Positions 8,586-16,902 of a stretch of DNA of 64,000 nucleotides are shown here, in pieces. The stretch is taken from positions 2,195,504 through 2,259,503 of the forward strand of contig NZ_KI421517.1 of the NCBI RefSeq assembly GCF_000473365.1. The letters run 5' to 3'. The notes under the pieces were generated by a model. It was not told the origin of the DNA, searched no databases, and worked only from the letters and a program-made list of their open reading frames with translations. Source of the DNA: Adhaeribacter aquaticus DSM 16391. Lineage in GTDB: Bacteria > Bacteroidota > Bacteroidia > Cytophagales > Hymenobacteraceae. Made by a program: the position numbers and the translations under genes. The stretch's first letter is position 1. Each line of letters starts with the position of its first letter.

Positions 8586-9854
8586 TTAAATATCTAAAAG
8601 CATACGAATAGCTTCTTTCGCTTTAGCCGGCTTTTCAGACCAGTATTCTTCCAGTAAAGGTGCTAATTCATGCTGCACAAGATTGGTATACCAGTTTATA
8701 TCGCCCCCTGATTTGGGCGGATGGCAGAAGTAACTATGGCCAATCCGGAACCCTTCACCTAAATAGCTATCAAGCTCTATTTCTTTATTTAAAGCCACTA
8801 ACTTTGAAAAGATTAAATCAATAAGGGCATCAGGTGTATTCCGGTACTCCAGAAAGCGGCGGAAATGGGTATTAAAAGCAGGCTCCATTTTTGCAAAGCC
8901 AAACCGGCGCCGCAAGGCAAAATCCAAAGGTACCAGGGCCTGATCAGCTGTATTCATGGTTCCGATTACAAATAGATTCTCCGGTACATAGAAAGGAGTA
9001 CCGCCGCTGGGCAAGGCTACCGCAAACTCTTTTCCACGCTTATCGGCTTCTAATAATAAAAGCAGTTCGCCAAAAATATTTCTTAAGTTCCCCCGGTTTA
9101 TTTCTTCTATAATAAAAAAATAAGGGGTATCAGGATTAGCCTTTGCTTTTTCACAAAACTGCTGAAAAACCCCAGGCATCAGCACAAACTTACCTTCACC
9201 ATCTGGCCTATATCCCTGAATAAAATCTTCATAGGCAAAGGAGGCATGAAACTGAATAGTTTGTACTTTTCCAACATCCTCATACCCTAATCCCAAATAA
9301 GCTAAACGGCGAGCTAAAAAAGTTTTACCGGTGCCGGGTGGACCTTGTAAAATTATATTTTTCTTTTGTTGCAAAGTAGCCCTAATGTTGCTCAGCTGCT
9401 CTTCGCTTATAAATATTTCAGCCAATGCTTTTTTTAAAGTATACCTTTCAACTACCTTCCGCTTAGCGTAAAACTCGATGGGTTCCTCAGCTCTTACGGG
9501 TAGTGTAGGTAAAACTTCTTCTGGGGTTTGCAGGGCAACCTGTTCCTGTTCCATTATAGGGGGCAACTGAATATCCAGAGCTTTACTTAAAAATAAAGGC
9601 CGCTTTTGGACTACAGCAAAACCCATTCTTTCTAAATAAGCATTAGTGGCAACGCCAGCGGATAACGCCCATTCAGCCGTACCATTGGCCATTTTATAAG
9701 CCAAGCGCATTAGTTCCAGCGGCGGATAGCGCTTACCGCGGTATACTACATCATAAACCGTAGAAGAGTTTAGCTCCGGATGGCGGAGATCAATTTCGCG
9801 GATAGCCTGTAGGACATGTTGCCGCGTAATACCAGAAAGAGTGAATGCTTTCAT
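8586..9854 (-). CDS. mcrB: McrB-like AAA+ motor subunit with an N-terminal head domain
   Basis: A 422-residue AAA+ protein. Walker A GPPGTGKT is at 171-178. The Walker B/McrB signature YFFIIEEINRGN is near 245-256. The MNTAD motif is at 300-304, followed by the arginine-rich ALRRRF. The INRGN signature is typical of McrB, which hydrolyses GTP rather than ATP. Residues 1-85 form a separate domain (VVYRGKRYPPLELM, then a GVATNAYLERMGF pattern) resembling the N-terminal head of ScoMcrA-type enzymes; that assignment is from memory of the pattern. About 70 poorly conserved, Glu/Pro-rich residues link the domains. There is no DUF3578-type reader, so target recognition may differ from E. coli McrB. 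Confidence 0.88.
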   Translation of the reverse strand: MKAFTLSGITRQHVLQAIREIDLRHPELNSSTVYDVVYRGKRYPPLELMRLAYKMANGTAEWALSAGVATNAYLERMGFAVVQKRPLFLSKALDIQLPPIMEQEQVALQTPEEVLPTLPVRAEEPIEFYAKRKVVERYTLKKALAEIFISEEQLSNIRATLQQKKNIILQGPPGTGKTFLARRLAYLGLGYEDVGKVQTIQFHASFAYEDFIQGYRPDGEGKFVLMPGVFQQFCEKAKANPDTPYFFIIEEINRGNLRNIFGELLLLLEADKRGKEFAVALPSGGTPFYVPENLFVIGTMNTADQALVPLDFALRRRFGFAKMEPAFNTHFRRFLEYRNTPDALIDLIFSKLVALNKEIELDSYLGEGFRIGHSYFCHPPKSGGDINWYTNLVQHELAPLLEEYWSEKPAKAKEAIRMLLDI

Positions 9855-10153
9855 GCTTTTTACGCCCTTAAAACACGCTTCCGCCGAAGGGAAGTTCCAT
9901 TTAACGTATTCTGTTTAAAATAGATATAAACTTTTAACAAAAATTTATCCACATTATATCCACAGCAAAACGAGTACTAAACAACTAGATATCAATAAAA
10001 TATAAAATATCACATTTTTTATTTTGTGGATACTTTAGGCTTAAAAGCAGTCATTATCAGGTATAAGCAAAAAAATAATTTATAAAACCTAACCTTTCTA
10101 TTTTGTACCTTTGTTAGCATAACACTAAAATACCCTTGCGATAGTAAATTTTT
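9855..10153. other. Divergent mcrB-clpX intergenic region with DnaA-box-like cluster
   Basis: This 299-bp AT-rich region contains TTATCCACA at 9945-9953, ATATCCACA at 9956-9964 and the reverse-oriented TGTGGATAC at 10025-10033. These are one exact and two one-mismatch matches to the DnaA box. The two direct copies start 11 bp apart, and an AT-rich stretch of about 60 bp separates them from the third. TACCTTTG at 10106-10113 matches the Bacteroidota -7 element and probably serves clpX, though no clear -33 TTTG is present. A replication origin or DnaA-controlled promoter is possible but unproven. Confidence 0.5.
10106..10113 (+). promoter_or_regulatory. Candidate -7 element of clpX
   Basis: TACCTTTG is an exact TAnnTTTG match, 40 bp before the clpX ATG. 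The -33 position lacks TTTG, so the promoter would be imperfect. Confidence 0.45.
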
Positions 10154-11377
10154 ATGGCCGATATAACCTGCTCTTTCTGCGGAAAAACTAAAAAAGAAGT
10201 CTCAGTAATGATTTCGGGCATTAATGCCCATATTTGCGAACGCTGCATCGGTCAAGCACAACAAATCCTGAATGAGGAGAATAAGATTCGCGCCAACAGT
10301 AAAACCCCCAAGTTTAATTTAATTAAACCTCGGGAAATGAAGGAGTACCTGGATCAGTTTGTTGTTGATCAGGAGGAAGCTAAAAAGGTAATGTGCGTGG
10401 CCGTTTATAATCACTATAAACGCCTGATGCAAAAAACCAAGGCTGAAGATGTAGTGATTGAAAAATCAAACATTATTATGGTTGGCGAAACCGGAACCGG
10501 AAAAACCTTCCTGGCCCGGATGCTGGCCGGTATTTTACAAGTTCCTTTCTGTATTGCTGATGCTACTGTATTAACCGAGGCAGGTTATGTAGGTGAAGAC
10601 GTTGAAAGTATTTTAACCCGTTTATTACAAGCTGCCGATTATAATGTGGAAGCAGCAGAACGTGGCATTGTTTACATTGATGAGATAGATAAAATAGCTC
10701 GTAAGAGCGATAATCCATCCATTACTAGGGACGTAAGTGGTGAAGGCGTGCAGCAGGCTTTGCTTAAATTATTAGAAGGCACTTCGGTAAATGTACCACC
10801 ACAAGGAGGTCGTAAGCACCCGGAACAAAAAATGATATCTGTAAATACAGAGAACATTCTATTTATCTGTGGTGGGGCCTTTGGAGGAATTGACCGGATA
10901 ATTAAGAGCCGCTTAAACTCTAAGCCTATTGGATTCTCCAGTACTTCATTAGATCATATTTCTGAAACAGATAGCTTCCTGAAATATATAACTGCTCAGG
11001 ACTTAAAAGCTTTTGGTTTGATACCAGAATTAATTGGTCGTTTACCAGTTTTAACCCACTTAAATCCATTAGATAAAAATACCCTGCGTCTTATATTAAC
11101 GGAACCAAAGAACTCCATTCTTAAACAATACAAGCGCTTATTTGAAATGGAGAACATTTCGATTTCCTTTGACGATGAAGCGTTGGATTATATTGTAGAA
11201 AAGGCAGCTGAGTATAAATTAGGCGCCCGTGGTTTACGGTCTATTTGCGAAGGTATCATGACGGATGCGATGTTTGAACTACCATCACAGGAAGGAGTAA
11301 CTGAACTAGTAATTGATGTGGATTACGCCCGCACCCAATTTGAAAAGTCAACGTTAAAGCAGTTAAAAGTAGCATAA
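10154..11377 (+). CDS. clpX: ATP-dependent Clp protease ATP-binding subunit ClpX
   Basis: The AAA+ unfoldase that recognises tagged substrates and feeds them to ClpP. The N-terminal C4 zinc-binding domain has C6, C9, C28 and C31. Walker A GETGTGKT is at 111-118, and the GYVG pore loop and Walker [11 protein letters not shown] follow. The IGF loop that docks in ClpP pockets is present (KPIGFSS), as is the RKH pore loop (GGRKHPEQ). The length of 407 is normal. It is separated from clpP only by the minus-strand McrBC genes and has its own upstream region. A strong terminator follows. Confidence 0.98.
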   Translation: MADITCSFCGKTKKEVSVMISGINAHICERCIGQAQQILNEENKIRANSKTPKFNLIKPREMKEYLDQFVVDQEEAKKVMCVAVYNHYKRLMQKTKAEDVVIEKSNIIMVGETGTGKTFLARMLAGILQVPFCIADATVLTEAGYVGEDVESILTRLLQAADYNVEAAERGIVYIDEIDKIARKSDNPSITRDVSGEGVQQALLKLLEGTSVNVPPQGGRKHPEQKMISVNTENILFICGGAFGGIDRIIKSRLNSKPIGFSSTSLDHISETDSFLKYITAQDLKAFGLIPELIGRLPVLTHLNPLDKNTLRLILTEPKNSILKQYKRLFEMENISISFDDEALDYIVEKAAEYKLGARGLRSICEGIMTDAMFELPSQEGVTELVIDVDYARTQFEKSTLKQLKVA

Positions 11378-11396
11378 AGCACTTATATAAAAAGAT

Positions 11397-11436
11397 AAAA
11401 GAAAAGGCTCTAAGTAATATTAGAGCCTTTTCTTTT
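11397..11436 (+). terminator. Bidirectional terminator between clpX and lpxB
   Basis: A perfect inverted repeat of about 17 bp (11397-11413 with 11420-11436, core GGCTCTAA/TTAGAGCC) with a 6-nt loop. T-rich sequence follows on both strands, which fits two convergent genes. Confidence 0.88.
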
Positions 11437-11469
11437 ATCTTGCCTTTTTCCTTTTTTAAGTACTTATTC

Positions 11470-12576
11470 TTATTTTAAATAACCAACCATTAGTTTAGCC
11501 GCTTTGGCAGCCGCTTTAGCTTCTCCTAACTTTTCCTGAATAAATTTATAACCAGCTTTCTGTTCGGCGATATAAACTTCATCCAACAGAATATTTTTCA
11601 ATTCAGCAATAATATTATTCTTGGTAAGGTCACGCTGAATTAATTCTTTTACAACTGGTTTATCAGCAATTAAATTTACCAGCGAGATATAGGGTACTTT
11701 TATAACCGCACGGCCTATCCAATAAGAAATAGCACTGGTTGTATAGCAAACTATTTGAGGAACATTAAACAATGCTGTTTCCAGCGTAGCTGTGCCCGAG
11801 GTTACCAGGGCCGCTTTTGCATTTGCTAATAAGTCGTAGGTTTGATCGTAGATAATTTTAATATTAGGATCCCGATTAAACTGCTCGTAATAATCCTTAC
11901 TTAAATTAGAAACGCCTGCTACTACAAATTGATATTCGCGGAAGGCTGGAATAACACTCAGCATTATAAAGAGGATATTTTCAATCTCCTGTTTGCGGCT
12001 ACCCGGTAATACGGCAATGATAGGTTTGTCGGTAAGGTTGTTCCGGGTTAAGAAATCTGTGCTGGGTACGTGCGCCCGTACTGTATCTGAGATAGGATTC
12101 CCTATGTAATCAACCTTATATTCAAAACGTTTATAAAAAGCTTCTTCAAATGGCAGAATTACAAACATGCGGTCTACCAGCTTTTTAATATTATGAACCC
12201 TGCCCTGGTTCCAGGCCCAGATTTTAGGGGATATATAATAAAAAACTTTTAACCCCTGCGACTTACCAAACTTAGCAATTCGCATATTAAAGCCGGCGTA
12301 ATCAACCAGAATAACCACATCAGGCTGATACTGCATGATATCTGCCTTACATTCTTTCAGAAACCTGACAATTTTAAAGATATTGGCAGCGGCTTCGGCA
12401 AAGCCCATAAAAGCCAACTCTTTATAATGATGCACTAATTCCCCGCCAACAGTCTGCATCATATCGCCGCCCCAAAAACGGAAGCTAGCTTCAGGGTCCT
12501 GAGCTTTTATCTCCCGCATCAAGTTGGAAGCATGTAAGTCTCCGGAACGCTCTCCTGCTATGAGGTAATATTTCAA
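11470..12576 (-). CDS. lpxB: Lipid-A-disaccharide synthase
   Basis: Joins UDP-2,3-diacylglucosamine and lipid X into the lipid A disaccharide at the inner membrane (glycosyltransferase family 19). The N-terminal AGERSGDLH, the FWGGDMMQ segment, VDYAGFNMR, YYISPKIWAW and the LPGSRKQEI nucleotide-binding stretch are all family hallmarks. At 368 residues it is full length. The start codon is TTG (12576), giving LKYYLIAGERSGD; no ATG precedes it in frame. It shows that the host makes lipid A and is therefore Gram-negative. It stands alone on minus, convergent with clpX, 113 bp downstream of the QueD-like gene. Confidence 0.95.
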   Translation of the reverse strand: MKYYLIAGERSGDLHASNLMREIKAQDPEASFRFWGGDMMQTVGGELVHHYKELAFMGFAEAAANIFKIVRFLKECKADIMQYQPDVVILVDYAGFNMRIAKFGKSQGLKVFYYISPKIWAWNQGRVHNIKKLVDRMFVILPFEEAFYKRFEYKVDYIGNPISDTVRAHVPSTDFLTRNNLTDKPIIAVLPGSRKQEIENILFIMLSVIPAFREYQFVVAGVSNLSKDYYEQFNRDPNIKIIYDQTYDLLANAKAALVTSGTATLETALFNVPQIVCYTTSAISYWIGRAVIKVPYISLVNLIADKPVVKELIQRDLTKNNIIAELKNILLDEVYIAEQKAGYKFIQEKLGEAKAAAKAAKLMVGYLK

Positions 12577-12689
12577 GATGATTATTTGTTAAATGGGTTG
12601 AACAGTAGCCAGTGCTTGCTTTAAGAGCAGAAATAGTTACCTCAGGTAATTAAATTTTAATTGTATCAGGGCTTGTCAGCAAAAGATTA

Positions 12690-13106
12690 TTATTCTCCGT
12701 AATATTCTACAAAATTGCGAGGTGTTTCGTAAAGTTTCAGGCAATGTAGTTTGGCCGAAGAAATACTACTTATCAAGGGTTCTAAAATTCGCCAGAACTC
12801 CATCACCAGGTTTTCAGTACTTGCCAATTTACCCTGCATAAAGGGCACATCCAGGTTCAGGTTTTTATGATCGACCTTGTTTATGATCTGCTCCCGGATT
12901 AGATTACTCAGTTTTTTTAAATCAATAACAAAACCTGTTTCAGGATCTGGTTGACCTTTTACTGTAACAATCAGTTCGTAATTATGCCCGTGCCAGTTTT
13001 GGTTAGAACAAGGCCCAAATACTTCTTTATTCCGCTCTTCCGACCAATTGGGATTATACAGCTTATGCGCTGCATTAAAATGTTCTAGTCTGCTTAAGTA
13101 AACCAT
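12690..13106 (-). CDS. 6-pyruvoyl/6-carboxy-tetrahydropterin synthase family protein (QueD-like)
   Basis: A 138-residue member of the PTPS/QueD family, which converts dihydroneopterin triphosphate in pterin or queuosine/7-deazapurine synthesis. Zinc ligands are visible as the His in FNAAHKLY and the pair in NWHGHNYE. The catalytic Cys lies in GPCSNQNWHGH, and the VDHKNLN and ASTENLVMEF motifs are present. ATG at 13106 is chosen over a TTG one codon upstream, because the ATG overlaps the TGA of the preceding permease by one base (TGATG). Its place at the end of a metal-chelate transporter operon is unusual. Queuosine versus pterin function cannot be separated here. Confidence 0.88.
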   Translation of the reverse strand: MVYLSRLEHFNAAHKLYNPNWSEERNKEVFGPCSNQNWHGHNYELIVTVKGQPDPETGFVIDLKKLSNLIREQIINKVDHKNLNLDVPFMQGKLASTENLVMEFWRILEPLISSISSAKLHCLKLYETPRNFVEYYGE

Positions 13107-14116
13107 CAATTAAACTTATAACTCTTTTTCAACAGCAAATATACGAAGAAAGGCACACCAAAGAACGATGTTATGATACCAATTGGTAAACCAGCCGGCG
13201 GATAAAGCAACCTCGACAAAATATCACAACCTACCATAAACCCACCACCTATTAATGTACATAAAAATAAATTCCATTTGTAGGTCAGGCCAAATATGCT
13301 TCGGGTTACATGGGGCACAATTAATCCCACAAAACCAACCGAACCAGCTAAGGCAACTGAGAATCCTGTAGCAACCGAAACAGTAGCCAGTATAATCCAA
13401 CGAGTCCGGGCTACACGCACCCCAAGGGTACCGGCTCGTTCTGCGCCCAACAATAAAATGTTTAATTCTTTTTGTAAAAACAGGAATAATAGCAATGCAA
13501 GGGCTAAGGCTACTGTTGGGTAAGGCAATAAATTCCAATTTGCTCGTCCAAAATCGCCCATAGACCAGAACAAAATAGATCTTACGGCACTCTCTGAATC
13601 CGATAAGAAAGTAAACAAACTAACCATTGCCGTTAGCAATGAACCTACTGCAATACCCGCTAATAACATTTGGGCAGGAATTATCTGCCCCTTCCTATAC
13701 CCCAGGGCAATTACAATTAAAGTAACACCAAATGCTCCGGCTAAAGCAAAAATTGGCGGCAAGTAAAAACTTCCCCAGGTAGTTGCCAGCACACCCGAAA
13801 TACTTAGAGACGCCCCTAAGGAAGCCCCCGAAGCTGTACCTAAAATAAAAGGATCGGCCAGCGCATTGTTCACCATAGCCTGCATTAAATAACCAGAAAA
13901 AGCCAAAGAACCACCCACCAATAAAGCTAAAAGCAAACGGGGCAGCCGGAGCTGTACAATAGCAAAATGAACCTGATCATCGGGATTATAAGCAAAAAGA
14001 GCTGCTTTAAGCTGGTAAAAATCTGCCTTAAAACTACCTACTTTTAAGCCTAGTGTTATTAAGCCTACCAGTAACAGGAGTGCGAATGAAAAATAAAGTA
14101 TTCGCCGATTGATCAC
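13106..14116 (-). CDS. FecCD/BtuC-family ABC transporter permease
   Basis: A 336-residue polytopic inner-membrane permease of the iron-siderophore/vitamin B12 import family. It has about ten hydrophobic helices and family motifs such as RLPRLLLALLVGGSLAFSG near residue 55-75 and VGFVGLIVPH near 265. It starts with GTG, overlapping the stop of the binding-protein gene by 4 bp, so the two are translationally coupled. No cognate ATPase gene lies in this cluster, so it presumably borrows one encoded elsewhere. The substrate (cobalamin, heme or ferric siderophore) cannot be assigned. Confidence 0.92.
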   Translation of the reverse strand: MINRRILYFSFALLLLVGLITLGLKVGSFKADFYQLKAALFAYNPDDQVHFAIVQLRLPRLLLALLVGGSLAFSGYLMQAMVNNALADPFILGTASGASLGASLSISGVLATTWGSFYLPPIFALAGAFGVTLIVIALGYRKGQIIPAQMLLAGIAVGSLLTAMVSLFTFLSDSESAVRSILFWSMGDFGRANWNLLPYPTVALALALLLFLFLQKELNILLLGAERAGTLGVRVARTRWIILATVSVATGFSVALAGSVGFVGLIVPHVTRSIFGLTYKWNLFLCTLIGGGFMVGCDILSRLLYPPAGLPIGIITSFFGVPFFVYLLLKKSYKFN

Positions 14117-15021
14117 TTAATAAAGTTTTTAAGTTCTTTTATAGAAGCTACAACCCGGGGACTGGGCCGCGCCATCAGATCGTCGGTAGCTTTAAATATC
14201 TTCTTTTGCTGATAGGCTTTCACCTTCTTAAGCTCCGGATATTGCTTAAAAAAGGTAGTCTCCATTTTCTCTGGTTCCGCTCCTATTATAATATCCGGAT
14301 TTAATTTTAATATATACTCCCTGGTTAGCGCCGGGTACGATTGAGCAAATACTTCTTTAACGGCATTCTCGGCTCCTAAAAATCGAAGTTTATCAGTAAA
14401 AAGGGTGTTTTGCCCATACACGTAAATTGGATCGTTCCAGGTAATAGCCAGCACCTGGGGTTTAGCATTAGAGGTCTTTACAGGCTGGATTTGGGCAAGT
14501 TCGTTTTTTAAAGAATCCACCACCTGTTTAGCTCGTTCTTCCCGACCCAATATTTTACCAATGTTGGTTAACCCTTTAAAAATGTCCTGTACTTTCTCAT
14601 ACTTCTGATAGTAAACAGGTATGTGTAAATCCCGCTCTAACTTTGCTGCTACCTCTGCAGGAGTAATGCCTTCCACCGTAAAAATTAAATCGGGTTTAAG
14701 CAGCACCAGCTGTTCGTAATCCATGGGGTAGTTATTTACCACCGGCTTCTTCTTTACTTTTTCAGGAAAGTCGCAATTTTGGGTCCGGCCAATAATAGTT
14801 TTCTCATCGGCTACCGCATAAAGCATTTCGGTTGCCGAAGGGGCCAAAGCCATAATGCGTTTGGGGTTTGCCGGTATTTTTACCTTTCTTCCTAAATCGT
14901 CGGTTACGGTTACAGAGTTAATTTGCTTCTCCTGTGGTTGCTTACTCTGGCAGGCATAAAACAAACTTGCTAAAAAAATAGAAAAGAAATAAAAAAGCTT
15001 TTTTACAAACATTCGAAACAA
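14113..15021 (-). CDS. Periplasmic metal-chelate-binding lipoprotein, BtuF/FhuD type
   Basis: A 302-residue ABC-transporter binding protein with the helical-backbone fold of B12 and siderophore receptors. A lipoprotein signal peptide ends in FYAC (Cys about 24). The domain starts with VTDDLGRKVKIPANPKRIMALAPSATEML in substance, the hallmark segment around a PKRI motif, followed by LKPDLIFT and the C-terminal LNPDIIIGAEP. It heads an operon with a BtuC-like permease and a QueD-like enzyme. It would capture the chelate in the periplasm and hand it to the permease. The small helical lipoprotein form resembles BtuF, but ligand identity is not shown. Confidence 0.88.
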   Translation of the reverse strand: MFRMFVKKLFYFFSIFLASLFYACQSKQPQEKQINSVTVTDDLGRKVKIPANPKRIMALAPSATEMLYAVADEKTIIGRTQNCDFPEKVKKKPVVNNYPMDYEQLVLLKPDLIFTVEGITPAEVAAKLERDLHIPVYYQKYEKVQDIFKGLTNIGKILGREERAKQVVDSLKNELAQIQPVKTSNAKPQVLAITWNDPIYVYGQNTLFTDKLRFLGAENAVKEVFAQSYPALTREYILKLNPDIIIGAEPEKMETTFFKQYPELKKVKAYQQKKIFKATDDLMARPSPRVVASIKELKNFIK

Positions 15022-15125
15022 AGTTGCTTAAACACGTAGGCAAAAGGAAAAGAAACCTGGCAGGTGCCGTGTTAATTTTTTCGTAAATTTAGCGCAATAT
15101 TTAGATTGATTTATATAAACATTAT

Positions 15126-16091
15126 ATGATAGTAGTAACCGGTGCCGCTGGCTTTATTGGTTCTTGCCTTGTAACCCGCCTAAATGCGGATAACTTTAAC
15201 GACATTGTTGTTGTTGATAATTTTTCCATTTCAAAGAAAGAACCTAATTTACAGGGTAAGCGCATTAAAGAATACGTAGACCGTATGGACTTCTTTAACT
15301 GGTTAGATAAAAACTACGAAGAGGTAGAGTTTATTTTCCATTTAGGTGCCCGTACCGATACCACTGAATTTAATAAGGAAATTCTGGACTCGCTAAACCT
15401 TGATTATTCGAAAAAGGTATGGATGGCTTGCTGCGAATACCAGATTCCTTTAGTATACGCTTCTTCTGCGGCCACATATGGTTCCGGCGCCCTTGGTTAT
15501 GATGATGATGAAAATATTATCCACTTATTGAGGCCTTTAAATCCTTATGGCGATTCGAAGAATGAATTTGATAAATGGGCTCTGGCCCAAACAGCTAAAC
15601 CATTTTTTTGGGCTGGTCTTAAATTCTTTAATGTTTATGGACCTAACGAATATCACAAGAGCCGTATGGCGTCGGTGGTTTTACATGCTTATAATCAAAT
15701 TACCCAAAACGGGAGCTTAGAATTATTCCGGTCGCATAACCCGGATTTTGCCGATGGTGAACAAAAACGAGATTTCATTTATATTAAAGATGTACTGGAA
15801 GTTTGTTACTTCTTAATGCATCACCGGCAAAACAGTGGTATTTATAATTTAGGAACCGGCAAGGCACGCACTTTCCTGGACTTAGCCTTCAATACCTTTA
15901 CTGCTATGGGCAAAGATATTAATATTGATTTTAAAGACACACCTGCCGATATCCGGGATAACTACCAATATTTTACAGAAGCCAACATGCAAAAGCTTCG
16001 CAGTATTGGTTACACCCGTCCGTTCCATTCGCTGGAAGAAGGAATAAAAGAATACGTCCAGGAATATTTAATACCTAATAAATATTTTTAG
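15126..16091 (+). CDS. hldD: ADP-L-glycero-D-manno-heptose 6-epimerase
   Basis: An NADP-dependent short-chain epimerase that produces the heptose precursor of the LPS inner core. The N-terminal Rossmann motif GAAGFIGS is at residues 6-13. The catalytic YGDSK (YxxxK) follows, with SSAATYG supplying the Ser/Thr. The FFNVYGPNEYHK and RDFIYIKDV segments are typical of HldD. The 321-residue length is normal. Alternative dTDP-glucose-type epimerases share the fold, but the overall sequence is closest to HldD. It fits functionally with lpxB nearby on the other strand. Confidence 0.93.
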   Translation: MIVVTGAAGFIGSCLVTRLNADNFNDIVVVDNFSISKKEPNLQGKRIKEYVDRMDFFNWLDKNYEEVEFIFHLGARTDTTEFNKEILDSLNLDYSKKVWMACCEYQIPLVYASSAATYGSGALGYDDDENIIHLLRPLNPYGDSKNEFDKWALAQTAKPFFWAGLKFFNVYGPNEYHKSRMASVVLHAYNQITQNGSLELFRSHNPDFADGEQKRDFIYIKDVLEVCYFLMHHRQNSGIYNLGTGKARTFLDLAFNTFTAMGKDINIDFKDTPADIRDNYQYFTEANMQKLRSIGYTRPFHSLEEGIKEYVQEYLIPNKYF

Positions 16092-16182
16092 AGCGTAAGG
16101 CTTTTACTTTAATATAAATAAACATTTTGTCAATCCGAATCAGGAGTAATAGAGTATATTCTTAAAAAGAGAGTTACCTGTT

Positions 16183-16902
16183 ATGATTCGGTATTTATTA
16201 AATATAGTTTATGCATCAAGTTTGCTATTCTTGTCATGTCAGCAAGATACGCCAGCGCCCGATTTAAGTGCTATGGATACACCCAACCCATCCTCCTACC
16301 AGTACAGTTATTTAGCCTTAGGCGATTCTTATACCATAGGCGAAAGTGTTTTGGAATCGGAAAGGTGGGGCGTATTATTAGCTAACTCGTTACGGAATAA
16401 CAAGGTGAGTGTAGCCAACCCCACTACCATTGCCCGTACCGGCTGGACTACTGGTGAATTACTTGCGGCAATAGAGGCTAGAAAGTTACAAGGTACTTTT
16501 GATTTAGTTTCTCTTTTGATAGGTGTAAACAACCAGTATCGGGGGCAGAGCCCGGAACTACCTTTTCGTTCTGAGTTTAAAGAGCTACTAGCCATTGCGA
16601 TTAAGTTTGGCAAAGGAAATCCGGCGAATGTAATAGTACTGTCTATCCCCAACTGGAGTCTGACCCCATTTGGCAGCGGTTCTAATAAAGAGCTGATGAC
16701 CAAACAAATTGCTGCTTACAATGCCATAATACAAGAAGAATGTAAAAAGGCCAATGTTAGCTTTATTGATATTACGCCTTTAACAGAGAAAGCAAAAGAT
16801 GACCTTACTTATGTGGCTAACGACGGCTTACATTATTCTGGCAGAATGCACATGGAATGGGCTAACGCTGCGTTACCCGAAGCTTTAAAAATATTAAAAT
16901 AA
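16183..16902 (+). CDS. SGNH/GDSL-family hydrolase lipoprotein
   Basis: A 239-residue predicted lipoprotein: a signal peptide followed by LFLSC, Cys about 20. Block I has the catalytic serine in LALGDSYTIGE, block III is GVNNQYRG, and block V has the Asp/His pair in DGLHYSGRMH. These place it among SGNH esterases, which deacylate lipids, acetylated sugars or small esters. The substrate is unknown. Its last 9 bp overlap the 3' end of the convergent outer-membrane protein gene. It lies 91 bp after hldD with no terminator seen, so cotranscription with hldD is possible. Confidence 0.88.
   Translation: MIRYLLNIVYASSLLFLSCQQDTPAPDLSAMDTPNPSSYQYSYLALGDSYTIGESVLESERWGVLLANSLRNNKVSVANPTTIARTGWTTGELLAAIEARKLQGTFDLVSLLIGVNNQYRGQSPELPFRSEFKELLAIAIKFGKGNPANVIVLSIPNWSLTPFGSGSNKELMTKQIAAYNAIIQEECKKANVSFIDITPLTEKAKDDLTYVANDGLHYSGRMHMEWANAALPEALKILK

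Noticed and set aside
13224-13538. 104-codon frame inside the BtuC-like permease gene, same strand
   Set aside because: Frame-shifted reading of a clear membrane permease; no initiation context or homology.
15084-15091. TAAATTTA as hldD promoter
   Set aside because: Last base of the -7 element mismatched and no TTTG at the -33 distance.
15022-15125. Cobalamin riboswitch before the BtuF-like gene
   Set aside because: ACCTGCC-like text is present on the minus strand at about 15056-15066, but the 104-bp gap is too short and lacks the remaining conserved core. It also reads as a small palindrome, ACCTG-G-CAGGT.
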